From the NCBI RefSeq assembly GCF_044891285.1, contig NZ_JAUIYO010000015.1:1-64000 (forward strand): a DNA stretch of 64,000 nucleotides, given 5' to 3'. How positions within the stretch are numbered: position 1 is the stretch's first letter; every line of letters starts with the position of its first letter. A program made the translations under genes and the position numbers. The stretch comes from Pseudobacillus lumedeiriae (GTDB lineage: Bacteria > Bacillota > Bacilli > Bacillales > Domibacillaceae). Below the pieces are notes generated by a model. It was not told where the DNA came from, ran no database searches, and saw nothing but the letters and a program-made list of their open reading frames with translations. Positions 42,911 to 51,954 of this stretch are shown here, piece by piece.

Positions 42911-44023
42911 ATGAAACGAAACATTATTCCCACATTTGATCCGTGGGAATCTTACTTAGATGTGCAGCAAACAGGACAGCTGCAATTATCGAATGTGGAA
43001 TTCACTACGACAACGCTTTGTAATATGAGATGTGCGCACTGTGCAGTAGGGTATACGCTGCAAACGAAAGATCCAGACGCTCTGCCATTTGAGCTGTTAA
43101 AACAGAGGCTTGATGAAGTACCTCATTTGCGGGCTTTAAGCATTACCGGCGGCGAGCCGATGCTGTCAAAGTCGTCTGTGCGGGAGTATGTGCTGCCGCT
43201 CTTGAAATACGCGCATGAACGAGGAGTTTATACACAGCTAAACTCCAATTTGACACTGGAACTTTCCCGCTACGAAGAAATTGCTCCTTATTTGGATGTT
43301 CTGCATATTTCTCATAACTGGGGGACAACAGCGGAATTTGCTGAAGTCGGTTTTGCGAATATGTCACGCAAGCCGTCATTCGAGCAGCGCCAAGCATTGT
43401 TCCAGCGGATGATTGACAATAGCCGTGCGCTGTCACGCATGGGTGTCATGGTCTCTGCTGAAACGATGTTAAATAAAAGCACACTTCCTTATCTTGAGAA
43501 AATTCATCGTCAAATTGTGGAGGAAATGGAATGTGTCCGCCACGAAGTTCACCCAATGTACCCAAGTGATTTCGCCAGCTCCCTTGAATCGCTTTCTCTA
43601 GATGAGATTAGAGAATCGATCCATCACTTGTTAGACATTCGCCATCAGGACGTATGGATGATGTTCGGCACCCTGCCATTTTACTCGTGCAGCCCGAATG
43701 AAAAAGATCAGCAGCTGCTGAAACGTCTGCGTACAGAACAAAACGTGACAGTCCGCAATGATCCTGACGGCCGTTCCCGGTTGAATGTCAATATTTTCAA
43801 TGGGGATATCATTGTTACTGACTTTGGTGATGCACCAGCTTTAGGAAACGTGCAGACGACGACATTGCAGGAAGCGTATGACACGTGGAATCAATCGAAG
43901 CTTGCTTCTGAGCTGAACTGCCACTGCCCAAGTGTTCAATGTCTCGGTCCTAATATTTTAGTGAAAAATGCGTACTATCCGAACGTTAATTTTACGGTGA
44001 AAGAAGCTGTAGGTGCGAAATAA
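42911..44023 (+). CDS. yfkAB: Radical SAM/CxCxxxxC protein YfkAB
   Basis: The 370-residue radical SAM enzyme has the 4Fe-4S motif CNMRCAHC (CxxxCxxC, about residues 37-44) and GGEP near 79. A C-terminal cysteine set CHCPSVQCLG (about 336-345) probably binds an auxiliary cluster. In some Bacillus annotations this protein appears as separate YfkA and YfkB halves; here it is one intact frame. The reaction is unknown. GAGGG lies 8 nt before the ATG. Confidence 0.88.
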   Translation: MKRNIIPTFDPWESYLDVQQTGQLQLSNVEFTTTTLCNMRCAHCAVGYTLQTKDPDALPFELLKQRLDEVPHLRALSITGGEPMLSKSSVREYVLPLLKYAHERGVYTQLNSNLTLELSRYEEIAPYLDVLHISHNWGTTAEFAEVGFANMSRKPSFEQRQALFQRMIDNSRALSRMGVMVSAETMLNKSTLPYLEKIHRQIVEEMECVRHEVHPMYPSDFASSLESLSLDEIRESIHHLLDIRHQDVWMMFGTLPFYSCSPNEKDQQLLKRLRTEQNVTVRNDPDGRSRLNVNIFNGDIIVTDFGDAPALGNVQTTTLQEAYDTWNQSKLASELNCHCPSVQCLGPNILVKNAYYPNVNFTVKEAVGAK

Positions 44024-44067
44024 AAAAACGAAGAAAGCTGGTTTTGAACCAGCTTTCTTCGTTTTTC
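44023..44067. terminator. Bidirectional terminator
   Basis: AAACGAAGAAAGCTGGTT and AACCAGCTTTCTTCGTTT form an 18-bp stem with T- and A-runs. It serves yfkAB and the convergent metal ABC operon. Confidence 0.92.
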
Positions 44068-44069
44068 TT

Positions 44070-45005
44070 TTATTTCAAGTTATCAAGGATAACAGAAATA
44101 TTCCACTTCATCATCTTAATATAAGAGTCTCCCTCTTCCCCTGGTTTGCCGAGAGAATCTGTAAATAAAGTCCCTCCAATAGGGATTCCAGTTTCCTTTG
44201 AAACCATTTCCATGCTGCGGGGATCGATACTTGTTTCTATAAATAAGGATGCTACCTCTTTTGATCGAATTAAATCAACGATTTGTTTTACTTGTTGCGG
44301 TGTCCCTTGATTCTCGGCATTAATCTCCCAAATGTATCCTGCTTGGAAGTCATAGGCATCGCTAAAGTATTTAAAGGCACCTTCACTTGTTACTAAAAAA
44401 CGTTTTTCCTTTGGAATTTTACTGAATTCGGTCACTGCTTCTTGATGAAGGGCTTCTAACTCAGCAATATATTTCTCTGCGTTTGCCTTGTAAATATCCG
44501 CATGTTTAGGGTCGATTTGAACGAGGGCATCTCTTGCATTTTTAGCGTATTGAATGCCGTTGCGGATATCGAGCCAGGCGTGGGGATCTTCCTCTCCTTC
44601 ATGGCCTTTTGACGTTAAATACTTCGGTTTTACACCCTCACTTAGTCGAAACACTGTCCCATCTTCTTCGGATTTTCCAGCTGTGTGAAGAAGCTTTTCA
44701 AACCAGGAGTTTCCTGCTTCAAGGTTTAACCCATTATAAAATACAACGTCTGCATCGGTTGTTTTCTGGATATCTAAGGGGAGCGGGTCGTATTCATGAG
44801 GATTAGATCCTACCGGTGCTAAACTATGAATCTCCACCCGGTCACCGCCGATATTTTTCACAATATCGTATAGAATAGAATACGTTGTGACGATTTGTAT
44901 TTTATCCCCTTTTTGGGCTGGGGCTGTTTTCTCTCCTGATCCGCATCCAGTAAGAAGAGCGGCAGCCAAAAGCGCGGTCATTAGTACTGTAAATAAACGT
45001 CTCAT
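44070..45005 (-). CDS. mntA: Manganese/zinc ABC transporter substrate-binding lipoprotein
   Basis: The 311-residue cluster A-I binding protein has a lipobox (LTGC, Cys near 21). Metal ligands are expected at His in GSNPHEYDP (near 69), His in DPHAWLDIRN (near 142), Glu in SEGAFKYF (near 207) and Asp in TLFTDSLGKPG (near 280). That is the PsaA/MntA/ZnuA set. It captures Mn or Zn outside the membrane. It is the last gene of an ATPase-permease-SBP operon. A candidate MntR box upstream of the operon supports manganese. Confidence 0.87.
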   Translation of the reverse strand: MRRLFTVLMTALLAAALLTGCGSGEKTAPAQKGDKIQIVTTYSILYDIVKNIGGDRVEIHSLAPVGSNPHEYDPLPLDIQKTTDADVVFYNGLNLEAGNSWFEKLLHTAGKSEEDGTVFRLSEGVKPKYLTSKGHEGEEDPHAWLDIRNGIQYAKNARDALVQIDPKHADIYKANAEKYIAELEALHQEAVTEFSKIPKEKRFLVTSEGAFKYFSDAYDFQAGYIWEINAENQGTPQQVKQIVDLIRSKEVASLFIETSIDPRSMEMVSKETGIPIGGTLFTDSLGKPGEEGDSYIKMMKWNISVILDNLK

Positions 45006-45026
45006 TTTTATTCCTCCTTTTACTCT

Positions 45027-45884
45027 TTAAGTGAACGATACTTTTTTTCTTCGCGCTTTGATGGAACGCCATAAAATTCCTTGCTTCGGAGAAAAGATAA
45101 AGGCGAGTAAGAACAACATCGTTGATACTAAAACGATTGTTGCGCCAGAAGCGAGGTTATACGTGAAGCTAAAGTATAGCCCGGCGATCGATGCGGCCAC
45201 GCCTAATCCAGCAGCAAGATAAATCATGATCCATAACCGGTCTGTTAATAAATAGGCGGTCGCCGCCGGTGTAATGAGCATCGCTACGACAAGCACAATT
45301 CCTACCGTTTGAAGAGAAGCGACTGTGACCATCGTCAGCAGCGTCATTAAAAAGTAATGAATACCTTTAACCGGCAATCCGTAGGCTGCAGCCATCGTTG
45401 GATCAAAAGACGTGACGAGCAATTCCTTATAAAACAAATAGATGGAAGTTAAAACGAAAATCCCGATTCCAAGCGTCGTCCACATATCTGATGGCCGAAC
45501 AGCGAGCACGTTGCCGAACAAGATGTGATAGAGATCGGTGCTGCTCTTCATGAGTGTAATAAGGATAATCCCTAAAGCGAACGCAGAGGTAAACATAATT
45601 CCAATAGAAATATCATTTTTAATCCGGCTGTTTTGACTGACAAAGCCGATGCCTACTGCTGTAATGACTCCCGAAATAACCGCTCCGATAAAGAAATTGA
45701 TGCCAAGCATATAAGCGATGGCCACTCCAGGAAGAACAGCGTGCGAAATCGCATCGCCCATTAGTGCCATTCCCCTTAAAATGATAAAGCAGCCGACGAC
45801 TCCACAAATGATGCCGACCATGATAGAAGTTAATAGTGCTTTTTGTAAAAAACCGTAGTGAATCACTGCATCAATAAAGCTCAT
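45027..45884 (-). CDS. mntC: Manganese/zinc ABC transporter permease
   Basis: This 285-residue membrane protein of the ABC-3 family has about eight segments. The GCFIILRGMALMGDAISHAV segment (near 31-50) with Asp/His and the DPTMAAAYGLPV EAA-like loop (near 165) are characteristic. Its start directly abuts the ATPase stop, with GGAGG inside the end of that gene, so the two are translationally coupled. Confidence 0.9.
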   Translation of the reverse strand: MSFIDAVIHYGFLQKALLTSIMVGIICGVVGCFIILRGMALMGDAISHAVLPGVAIAYMLGINFFIGAVISGVITAVGIGFVSQNSRIKNDISIGIMFTSAFALGIILITLMKSSTDLYHILFGNVLAVRPSDMWTTLGIGIFVLTSIYLFYKELLVTSFDPTMAAAYGLPVKGIHYFLMTLLTMVTVASLQTVGIVLVVAMLITPAATAYLLTDRLWIMIYLAAGLGVAASIAGLYFSFTYNLASGATIVLVSTMLFLLAFIFSPKQGILWRSIKARRKKVSFT

Positions 45885-46628
45885 TTATACCTCCACCCCC
45901 AATCGATCCAAGAAAGAAAATTGTCCAGAATACGCTTTAGATAAAATATCCGCGCAGAACACTTGATTAACAGCGCCGAATCCTATGAGTTCTTTGTTTA
46001 ACAAAATAAGCTGATCAAAGTAGTCGCTTACTTTGCTTAAATCATGATGAACGACAAGAATCGTTTTTCCGCTTTCCTTTAATTCTTTTAAAATGTGAAT
46101 AATCGTTTCTTCACTGGCTGCATCTATGCCGACAAATGGTTCATCTAGAAAGAAAATTTCTGCTTTCTGGGCGAGAGCCCTTGCTAGAAAAACCCGCTGC
46201 TGCTGCCCTCCGGACAGTTCTCCAATTTGCCGCTTGCTAAAGTCCTCCATCCCCACTCTTTGCAGACATTGTAATGCCCAGTCTCTGTGTGCTTTCTTTG
46301 GCCGTTTAAACCAGCCGAGCGTTGGATAAGAGCCGAGTACGACAGTATCCAATACCGTGATGGGGAAATCCCAGTCGATATTGCTTCTTTGCGGCACATA
46401 CGCAATAGATTTTCTTTGTTCATGAAACTTCTTTCCATATACTTGAACTTCTCCTGTATCTTTCGGGATGAGATTCAACAAAGCTTTTAATAGTGTCGAT
46501 TTTCCCGCTCCATTTGGTCCGATGATGCCAACCAAATTCCCTCGTTCAATGGAAAAACTGATGTTCTTGACTGCTTCGTTCCCATGATAGGAAACGAATA
46601 AATTTTTTACTGACAGTGCGTCATTCAT
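45885..46628 (-). CDS. mntB: Manganese/zinc ABC transporter ATP-binding protein
   Basis: The 247-residue ATPase has Walker A GPNGAGKST (near 37-45), Q-loop YVPQRSNIDWDFP (near 76), signature LSGGQQQR (near 139) and Walker B IFFLDEPF. It powers the permease at 45027-45884. AAAGGAGAAG precedes the ATG. It is the first large gene of the operon, and a Spo0E-like peptide gene sits in its leader. Confidence 0.92.
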   Translation of the reverse strand: MNDALSVKNLFVSYHGNEAVKNISFSIERGNLVGIIGPNGAGKSTLLKALLNLIPKDTGEVQVYGKKFHEQRKSIAYVPQRSNIDWDFPITVLDTVVLGSYPTLGWFKRPKKAHRDWALQCLQRVGMEDFSKRQIGELSGGQQQRVFLARALAQKAEIFFLDEPFVGIDAASEETIIHILKELKESGKTILVVHHDLSKVSDYFDQLILLNKELIGFGAVNQVFCADILSKAYSGQFSFLDRLGVEV

Positions 46629-46647
46629 TGGACTTCTCCTTTACGAT

Positions 46648-46761
46648 TCATATTTTAATAAGCTGTTGACGCAAATAATAGGATCTTTCAATGACCTCAC
46701 TTTTTTGATAGGAAGACATACTCTTTACCTTGTGCAACTTTTTATTTAAAAAAATAATCAT
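46648..46761 (-). CDS. Short Spo0E-like peptide
   Basis: The frame has 37 residues: MIIFLNKKLHKVKSMSSYQ followed by KSEVIERSYYLRQQLIKI. An N-terminal helix ending L-N-K-K-L-H, a short turn and an SEVIERSxxLxxLI-type helix follow the Spo0E aspartyl-phosphate phosphatase fold. In Spo0E proteins the second helix has SQxLD; here the Asp is Arg (SYYLR), so phosphatase activity is doubtful. AGAGG lies only 3 nt before the ATG. It is located between the MntR-like box and mntB, 19 bp before the mntB start. Confidence 0.55.
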   Translation of the reverse strand: MIIFLNKKLHKVKSMSSYQKSEVIERSYYLRQQLIKI

Positions 46762-46818
46762 TTCCTCTTAAACTACTCTATGCAAGAAAAAGAAAAATGA
46801 TATATGTGTACAACCAAT

Positions 46819-46840
46819 AAAGTTTCCTTAGTACAAAATT
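46819..46840 (-). promoter_or_regulatory. Candidate MntR box
   Basis: On the minus strand the site reads AATTTTGTACTAAGGAAACT plus TT. It matches the B. subtilis MntR sites (AWTTTGCCTTAAGGMAAM) at all but three central positions. MntR represses Mn uptake when Mn is sufficient. It lies about 190 nt upstream of mntB and would control a transcript that includes the Spo0E-like peptide. Confidence 0.55.
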
Positions 46841-46876
46841 TAAGGCATGATCAAAATTCTGTCAAGATATTTTCTG

Positions 46877-46910
46877 AAAAAATAAAAGCCGTCTCCTAAG
46901 CATCAGACGG
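46877..46910 (-). terminator. Terminator near the MntR box
   Basis: On the minus strand CCGTCT and AGACGG pair around a 10-nt loop and are followed by TTTTATTTTTT. It closes the ytvI gene. Confidence 0.7.
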
Positions 46911-46944
46911 GTCTGACACTTATAAGACAGCTCTTGTTTTTAAA

Positions 46945-47976
46945 TTAAATTTTCCATTTACTTTTAATGACGCCCGCTTCTCTAAAAGTATCATAAATGA
47001 TCACGATTGCTGGTCCGATAAAGAAGCCGATAAATCCAAGCAATTTAAACCCGACGAACAAGCTAATTAAAGCAGCCAGCGGTGAGATCCCCATATTCGT
47101 TGAGAACACTTTCGGCTCTAGTATCCGGCGGACAACGGTAATAATCACAAATAGTACAATTAAGCCGAAGCCGAGAAATTGATTTCCTTGAAAAAAACTA
47201 AGAATGGCCCACGGGACGAGCACTGATCCTGTTCCGAGAATCGGAAGCACATCCACAAAAACGATTAATATAGAAAGCAGGACGGCATACGGCACTTTTA
47301 AAATAGATAATCCAATAAAAGCCATTAAAAAAGTGACAATACTTAGAAAAATTTGTGCTTTAATAAAGCCGACTCCCGCGCGGTTCAACTGGACGGTAAT
47401 TAAATAGAGCTTGTCTTTCGTTTCTTCTCTTAAATGTCTTTCCAGCTTGATGCGCAATCGGGATAATTCTAAACTGAACAAAAAGACGGCAATAATGTAG
47501 ACCAAAAATTCAATTAAAAATCCTGGGATTGCCGTTGCCAGACTAAACAGCCATTCAACGATCGCCTGCAGCATATCTGTCACAGTCTGAAGGGCATTTT
47601 CAATCGTTCGCTCAAAGGACTGGAACACATCAGGCGGCAGTTTTTTAAAGTATTGTTCGGATTCTTTAAAAAGGCCCTTTAACGATTCTTTGTAAAAGTT
47701 ATTTACAAAAGCTGGCCCGCTTTGCGCTAATGTCACTACTTGATCAATGACAAGCTTCACAATAAACCAGACAAACAAGGCAATAAACAGCAAATATAAC
47801 AAAAAGGCAGCAAGTACTGCCCGAAAGCGCGGCCATTTAAAGTTTGTCATAAACCACTTTACTGAATTTTCCAGAAGAATTGCTGTGATCAGCGCTAGTA
47901 CAAAAGGCAGCGAGTACGGAATTAAATAAATAATTGCTGCTATTAAAGCAGCGGTAATGAACCATCGTTTTATCAT
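46945..47976 (-). CDS. ytvI: AI-2E family transporter, YtvI-like
   Basis: This 343-residue membrane protein has about eight segments and the AI-2E/YtvI pattern: a soluble loop near 90-130 (KLPPDVFQSFERTIENAL), FVDVLPILGTGSVLVPWAI near 245, and EPKVFSTNMGISPLAAL near 290. YtvI-type proteins are linked to sporulation; the transported substrate is unknown. GGAG lies 14 nt before the ATG, which is a weak site. Monocistronic. Confidence 0.82.
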   Translation of the reverse strand: MIKRWFITAALIAAIIYLIPYSLPFVLALITAILLENSVKWFMTNFKWPRFRAVLAAFLLYLLFIALFVWFIVKLVIDQVVTLAQSGPAFVNNFYKESLKGLFKESEQYFKKLPPDVFQSFERTIENALQTVTDMLQAIVEWLFSLATAIPGFLIEFLVYIIAVFLFSLELSRLRIKLERHLREETKDKLYLITVQLNRAGVGFIKAQIFLSIVTFLMAFIGLSILKVPYAVLLSILIVFVDVLPILGTGSVLVPWAILSFFQGNQFLGFGLIVLFVIITVVRRILEPKVFSTNMGISPLAALISLFVGFKLLGFIGFFIGPAIVIIYDTFREAGVIKSKWKI

Positions 47977-48155
47977 TTTACGATCGACTGCTCCTTATCT
48001 CAACATCTCATTATCTAATTAATATAATAAACCATTTTTTTCGTAAAAACACTTTAAAGATATTAGTCAGCAAAACTTTCTTTTAATCTTTATTGGTAGA
48101 AATCACGGCGAATGAATGGTATGATGAACTATTATTTCTTGAAGAGGTGTAAGTC

Positions 48156-48701
48156 ATGACAAAACAGTTAGAAAAAGCAACGTTCGCCGGAGGGTGTTTC
48201 TGGTGTATGGTCAAACCATTTGATCAATGGGATGGTGTTCATCAAGTATTGTCCGGGTACACCGGCGGCCACACGGCGAATCCAACATACGAACAAGTAA
48301 AAGCCGGTGCAACCGGCCATCTGGAAGCGGTTGAAATTGTATATGATCCAGCCGTTATTTCTTACAAAACGATTCTTGATCTTTATTGGCAGCAAATTGA
48401 TCCGACGGATGACGGCGGCCAGTTTCAAGACCGCGGTGATTCTTACCGCACGGCGATTTTTTATCATACAGTAGAACAAGAACAATTGGCTCAAGCATCG
48501 AAACAAGAGCTTGAAGAGAGCGGGAAATTTCAAAAGCCGATTGTCACCCGCATTTTACCGGCGGCACCGTTTTATCCTGCAGAAGAGTATCATCAAGATT
48601 TCTATAAGAAGAACCCTGATGAGTACCACGCGGATCGTGTACAATCTGGACGGGATGAGTTTATCGAAGCGCATTGGACAGAAGGCAATAGTAAGCAGTA
48701 A
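48156..48701 (+). CDS. msrA: Peptide methionine sulfoxide reductase MsrA
   Basis: The 181-residue enzyme reduces methionine-S-sulfoxide in proteins. The active site FAGGCFWCM (Cys near 14) and GYTGGHTANPTYEQV (near 33) are intact. MsrB is not next to it. AGAGGTG lies upstream of the ATG. The gene has its own promoter region after ytvI. Confidence 0.95.
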   Translation: MTKQLEKATFAGGCFWCMVKPFDQWDGVHQVLSGYTGGHTANPTYEQVKAGATGHLEAVEIVYDPAVISYKTILDLYWQQIDPTDDGGQFQDRGDSYRTAIFYHTVEQEQLAQASKQELEESGKFQKPIVTRILPAAPFYPAEEYHQDFYKKNPDEYHADRVQSGRDEFIEAHWTEGNSKQ

Positions 48702-48747
48702 ATTGGCATGATATGATGGAGACAGCACTAACGATAGGGAGAATAAA

Positions 48748-50181
48748 ATGGCTATGAGCACAAATCTTACAAAATACGAACAAGTGATGAATTACATAAA
48801 ATCATGTATTTCAAGCGGCGAGTGGCCAGTCGGCAGTAAGATTCCGAGTCAGCGGAAACTGGCTGAAGAGCTGTCGGTCAATCGCTCGACGATCGTTGCT
48901 GCGCTGGAAGAATTAAAAACAGAAGGTCTCATTGAAGGTGTCATGGGAAAAGGCACAATCGTCAGAAACAATACGTGGACGTTACTCGCAGCAACCCCTC
49001 CGGATTGGGATGAATCGATGTCCTTCTCTGTGCCAAAACCTGCCTCCGTCCCTCTTTTAGAAATAGACGAAGTGAAAGCGCCGGAACATATGATTGAGCT
49101 GAGCAAAGGCGAGCTGTCCCAAGATATTTTTCCAACGGACAACATGCAGCAAGTGATGCTGCGCCTCGCGAAAAGCCTGGAGCCTTTCGGATACGAAGAA
49201 CCAAAAGGATATTTGCCGTTAAGACAGGCAATCAGCGACTATATGAAAAAACAAGGGTCAGAGGTTTCCCCTTCCTCCATTTTAATTGTGTCTGGCGCTA
49301 TTCAAGGATTGCAGCTGATCTCCGCCGGCCTGCTGCATAAAGGTTCGACTGTTTTCCTTGAGAAGCCGTCTTATTTGTATTCTCTTCATACGTTTCAGTC
49401 AGCTGGCATGAATTTATCCGGTCTGCCGATGGATGATGAAGGATTGCAGCCGTCCGCTCTTTCTAAAAAAGCAGCTGATGGCCCTTCTTCGATTTTATAC
49501 ACGATTCCCTGTTTCCATAACCCGACCGGCAGCTTGATGTCTGAAATACGCCGTAAGGAACTGCTCGATATATGTGAACAAAAGCGGCTTCCTGTGATTG
49601 AAGATGATATTTACCGCGAACTGTGGCTCGACAGCCCGCCGCCGCCGACCCTTCAATCACTCGATTCAGATGGGCGCGTGCTTTACATCGGCAGCTTGTC
49701 CAAAACATTGACACCTGGGCTTCGCATCGGCTGGATCGCAGGGCCTGATCAAGTCATTGACCGGTTAGCTGAAATCAAGAAGCAGACAGATTACGGCTCC
49801 AGTTCTCTTTCGCAGCTCGTTGCTGCTGAATGGCTGTCAAGCGGGTTCTACGAACAGCACCTGGCCGTCGTTCGTGAAGAATTAAAGAAGCGGCGGACGG
49901 CTGCCCTAGAAACGCTGAACCGATATATGAGCGACCTGGCAGATTGGGACGTTCCTGCGGGCGGTTTTTTAATTTGGCTAAGAATCAAAACAAACATTCC
50001 ATTAAAAGAAATGCATGTTAAAGCGTATCAAGCGGGGATTTCTTTACATCCGGGAAGCATTTATACAGAAGAGTCTGTTCGGGCGATCCGGCTATCCTAC
50101 GGCTACGCGTCAATCGAAGAATTCCAACAAGGTATTATCAAATTGCGGCAGATTATATTGGAAAGCAACGAAGTAAAATAG
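48748..50181 (+). CDS. MocR-type GntR regulator with aminotransferase domain
   Basis: The 477-residue protein has an N-terminal winged-helix GntR domain (10-75, SIPSQRKLAEELSVNRSTIV-like helix) and a fold-type I aminotransferase domain (110-475). The PLP Lys is in IGSLSKTLTPGLRIGW (near residue 325). MocR regulators such as GabR and PdxR sense PLP-linked ligands. Neighbours do not reveal a target. It has GGGAG 6 nt before the ATG. Confidence 0.9.
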   Translation: MAMSTNLTKYEQVMNYIKSCISSGEWPVGSKIPSQRKLAEELSVNRSTIVAALEELKTEGLIEGVMGKGTIVRNNTWTLLAATPPDWDESMSFSVPKPASVPLLEIDEVKAPEHMIELSKGELSQDIFPTDNMQQVMLRLAKSLEPFGYEEPKGYLPLRQAISDYMKKQGSEVSPSSILIVSGAIQGLQLISAGLLHKGSTVFLEKPSYLYSLHTFQSAGMNLSGLPMDDEGLQPSALSKKAADGPSSILYTIPCFHNPTGSLMSEIRRKELLDICEQKRLPVIEDDIYRELWLDSPPPPTLQSLDSDGRVLYIGSLSKTLTPGLRIGWIAGPDQVIDRLAEIKKQTDYGSSSLSQLVAAEWLSSGFYEQHLAVVREELKKRRTAALETLNRYMSDLADWDVPAGGFLIWLRIKTNIPLKEMHVKAYQAGISLHPGSIYTEESVRAIRLSYGYASIEEFQQGIIKLRQIILESNEVK

Positions 50182-50190
50182 GTGATAACA

Positions 50191-51258
50191 ATGGACTTTA
50201 CGATACATTATTTATCTTTCTTTGTGATCCGCGTCGATGATGAAGAAAATAAACGGGCTCATCATTTTCAAACATTGAAAGAAGAAGACTATGAAAACAG
50301 CCCGCTCAACGATTTTCTCTCTGGAGAATTTACGAAAATCGCAAAACGAAAAGCAGAGCGCCATCCGAAAGCCGAACAAGCACCGACGAAAATTGGGTTT
50401 TTCACAGCTGAACCAGGCCATGATTTAACATCCAATCCGAACTACAATTTATTCGCTAAAGCGAAAGCCGCTTCCTCCCTCTTAGAGTTTCAAGAAGCAA
50501 GCGAACAATTTGCGGCGCTTTATACACAAACGAACGCTGCGCGCGGCGGCGTATTCATCGTCACGAAAGCCCAAATAAAAAAATATTTCGATGACTCCTT
50601 TGTCTTTATTTTAAAATGCGATTTCGAACCAAAAGTCGCCTCTATCACCGACCCAACTTCTCTCCTTCAGCACGTAGAACTGGCGATCACAACGAAAAAC
50701 ATGAAATCGATCCAGTACCCTTACATGCCCGAAGAAGGAATGGTCGAACAAGGCGAACTGAAAATCCACCAGGCTTCCCACGCCCGTTACTTTGAGGATT
50801 TCCTAAAATACGTCGGCTACGAACAGTCCATGCCTGAAATCGTGAAAACACAAGTGATCGACTTCGTACGGGAAACGGTGATTGAGGACCTGGAAGACGA
50901 AAGCCCGGAGCGCGCTCAATTTGAAGAAGCGATGGAAATCTGGGCGGAGAGTCCGAAACGGGAACTGCAGGAGCGGTTTTCGACGGAAGAAATTGTGGAA
51001 GCCGCTACACGTATGGTTGAGCATACACCTGAATTGGAGCTGAAGATGAAACTGGACCACATGGGTGTCCATGCGATGTTGTCAGACTTCGGGGAGTCGA
51101 TTCATTTGGCTAAGCTCGGTGACCGCTATGTCGTTTTGATGGAAGCTGATTCGGTGATATTTGAGAAAGGCTTCTCCCCGATTGAGTTTCATAAGCCTGA
51201 GGAGTTGGATGAGGTGGTTGAGCGGATTCGAGAGAAGCATGGGAACTTTTCAAGGTGA
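50191..51258 (+). CDS. Nucleoid-associated protein (NdpA/YejK family)
   Basis: The 355-residue protein belongs to the 37-kDa nucleoid-associated family: the N-terminal region binds a lipid- or nucleic-acid-like surface in related proteins, and RGGVFIVTKAQIKKYFDDSF (near 128-148) and FEDFLKYVGY (near 205) are typical. Its cellular role in Bacillus is not known. ATG at 50191 has AGGTGAT 4 nt upstream; a GTG at 50182 directly after the previous stop is the alternative. The 9-bp gap to the MocR-type gene suggests co-transcription. Confidence 0.75.
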   Translation: MDFTIHYLSFFVIRVDDEENKRAHHFQTLKEEDYENSPLNDFLSGEFTKIAKRKAERHPKAEQAPTKIGFFTAEPGHDLTSNPNYNLFAKAKAASSLLEFQEASEQFAALYTQTNAARGGVFIVTKAQIKKYFDDSFVFILKCDFEPKVASITDPTSLLQHVELAITTKNMKSIQYPYMPEEGMVEQGELKIHQASHARYFEDFLKYVGYEQSMPEIVKTQVIDFVRETVIEDLEDESPERAQFEEAMEIWAESPKRELQERFSTEEIVEAATRMVEHTPELELKMKLDHMGVHAMLSDFGESIHLAKLGDRYVVLMEADSVIFEKGFSPIEFHKPEELDEVVERIREKHGNFSR

Positions 51259-51261
51259 TGT

Positions 51262-51319
51262 AGAGTTTAGAGTTCTTTTGAGAGGCATTATAAGGATCTT
51301 GTGACCGGAAATGTGATCA
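51262..51319 (+). repeat. Dispersed ~57-bp repeat, copy A
   Basis: The block starting AGAGTTTAGAGTTCTTTTGA and ending GGAAATGTGATCA recurs at 57499-57556 with only a few changes. Copy A begins right after the stop codon of the nucleoid-associated protein gene. Confidence 0.8.
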
Positions 51320-51420
51320 GAAAACCGGTGTAAGGACAAGGACTATGAAGTCAATCAAGAAGAAGGGGTCTATTAACTTTTGAAAGCTCTCTACTATCTT
51401 TGAACTATTATAAGAGAAAA

Positions 51421-51459
51421 AGCAAGATACTGAGTGAAGATCAGTATCTTGCTTTTTTA
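51421..51459 (+). terminator. Terminator
   Basis: AGCAAGATACTGA and TCAGTATCTTGCT pair around a 7-nt loop, followed by TTTTTAT. It ends the gene group at 48748-51258. Confidence 0.85.
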
Positions 51460-51954
51460 TTACGTTACAACCTTTTTGGCAGTTACAGTCACGTAGGTTA
51501 TAACCTTTGTGTATGACGTATAACTGTGTATTAGCATTTCTATATTCAACATCTTCTGTTCCGTACCAATCTGTTGTAAGGATTCTGCTAACTCATGCAG
51601 CTCTTTCTATGTCTAGATACTTTAACTCAAAGAAAAAGCTGCAAAACTAACAAGCAGTTCGAACACTCTCAAAAGATACTGATAAAAACTTGCTCTATTG
51701 CTTAAAACTATTGTGTGCTTCTGGTTTCTTTAGTATCAAAAGTATGATTGTAAAAAACAATCCCATTTTATTCTAGACCCATATTAAAACAATAGATACC
51801 AATAGAGAATTAATTATTCTTTTTTGTCCAAAAGAGTATCTCACTGATCCATTATCTTTACCTCACCTCTACATAATTTAAAAATGATAAGTTGTGTCTC
51901 TGGTATTGTATTGATTAGTTATTTTAATAATGTTTCTTCATATACTTGTCCCAG
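51460..51954. other. 495-bp gene-poor stretch
   Basis: This AT-rich stretch between the terminator at 51421-51459 and the DMT gene contains no ORF with a ribosome site and no strong hairpin or repeat that I could recognise. Confidence 0.4.
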
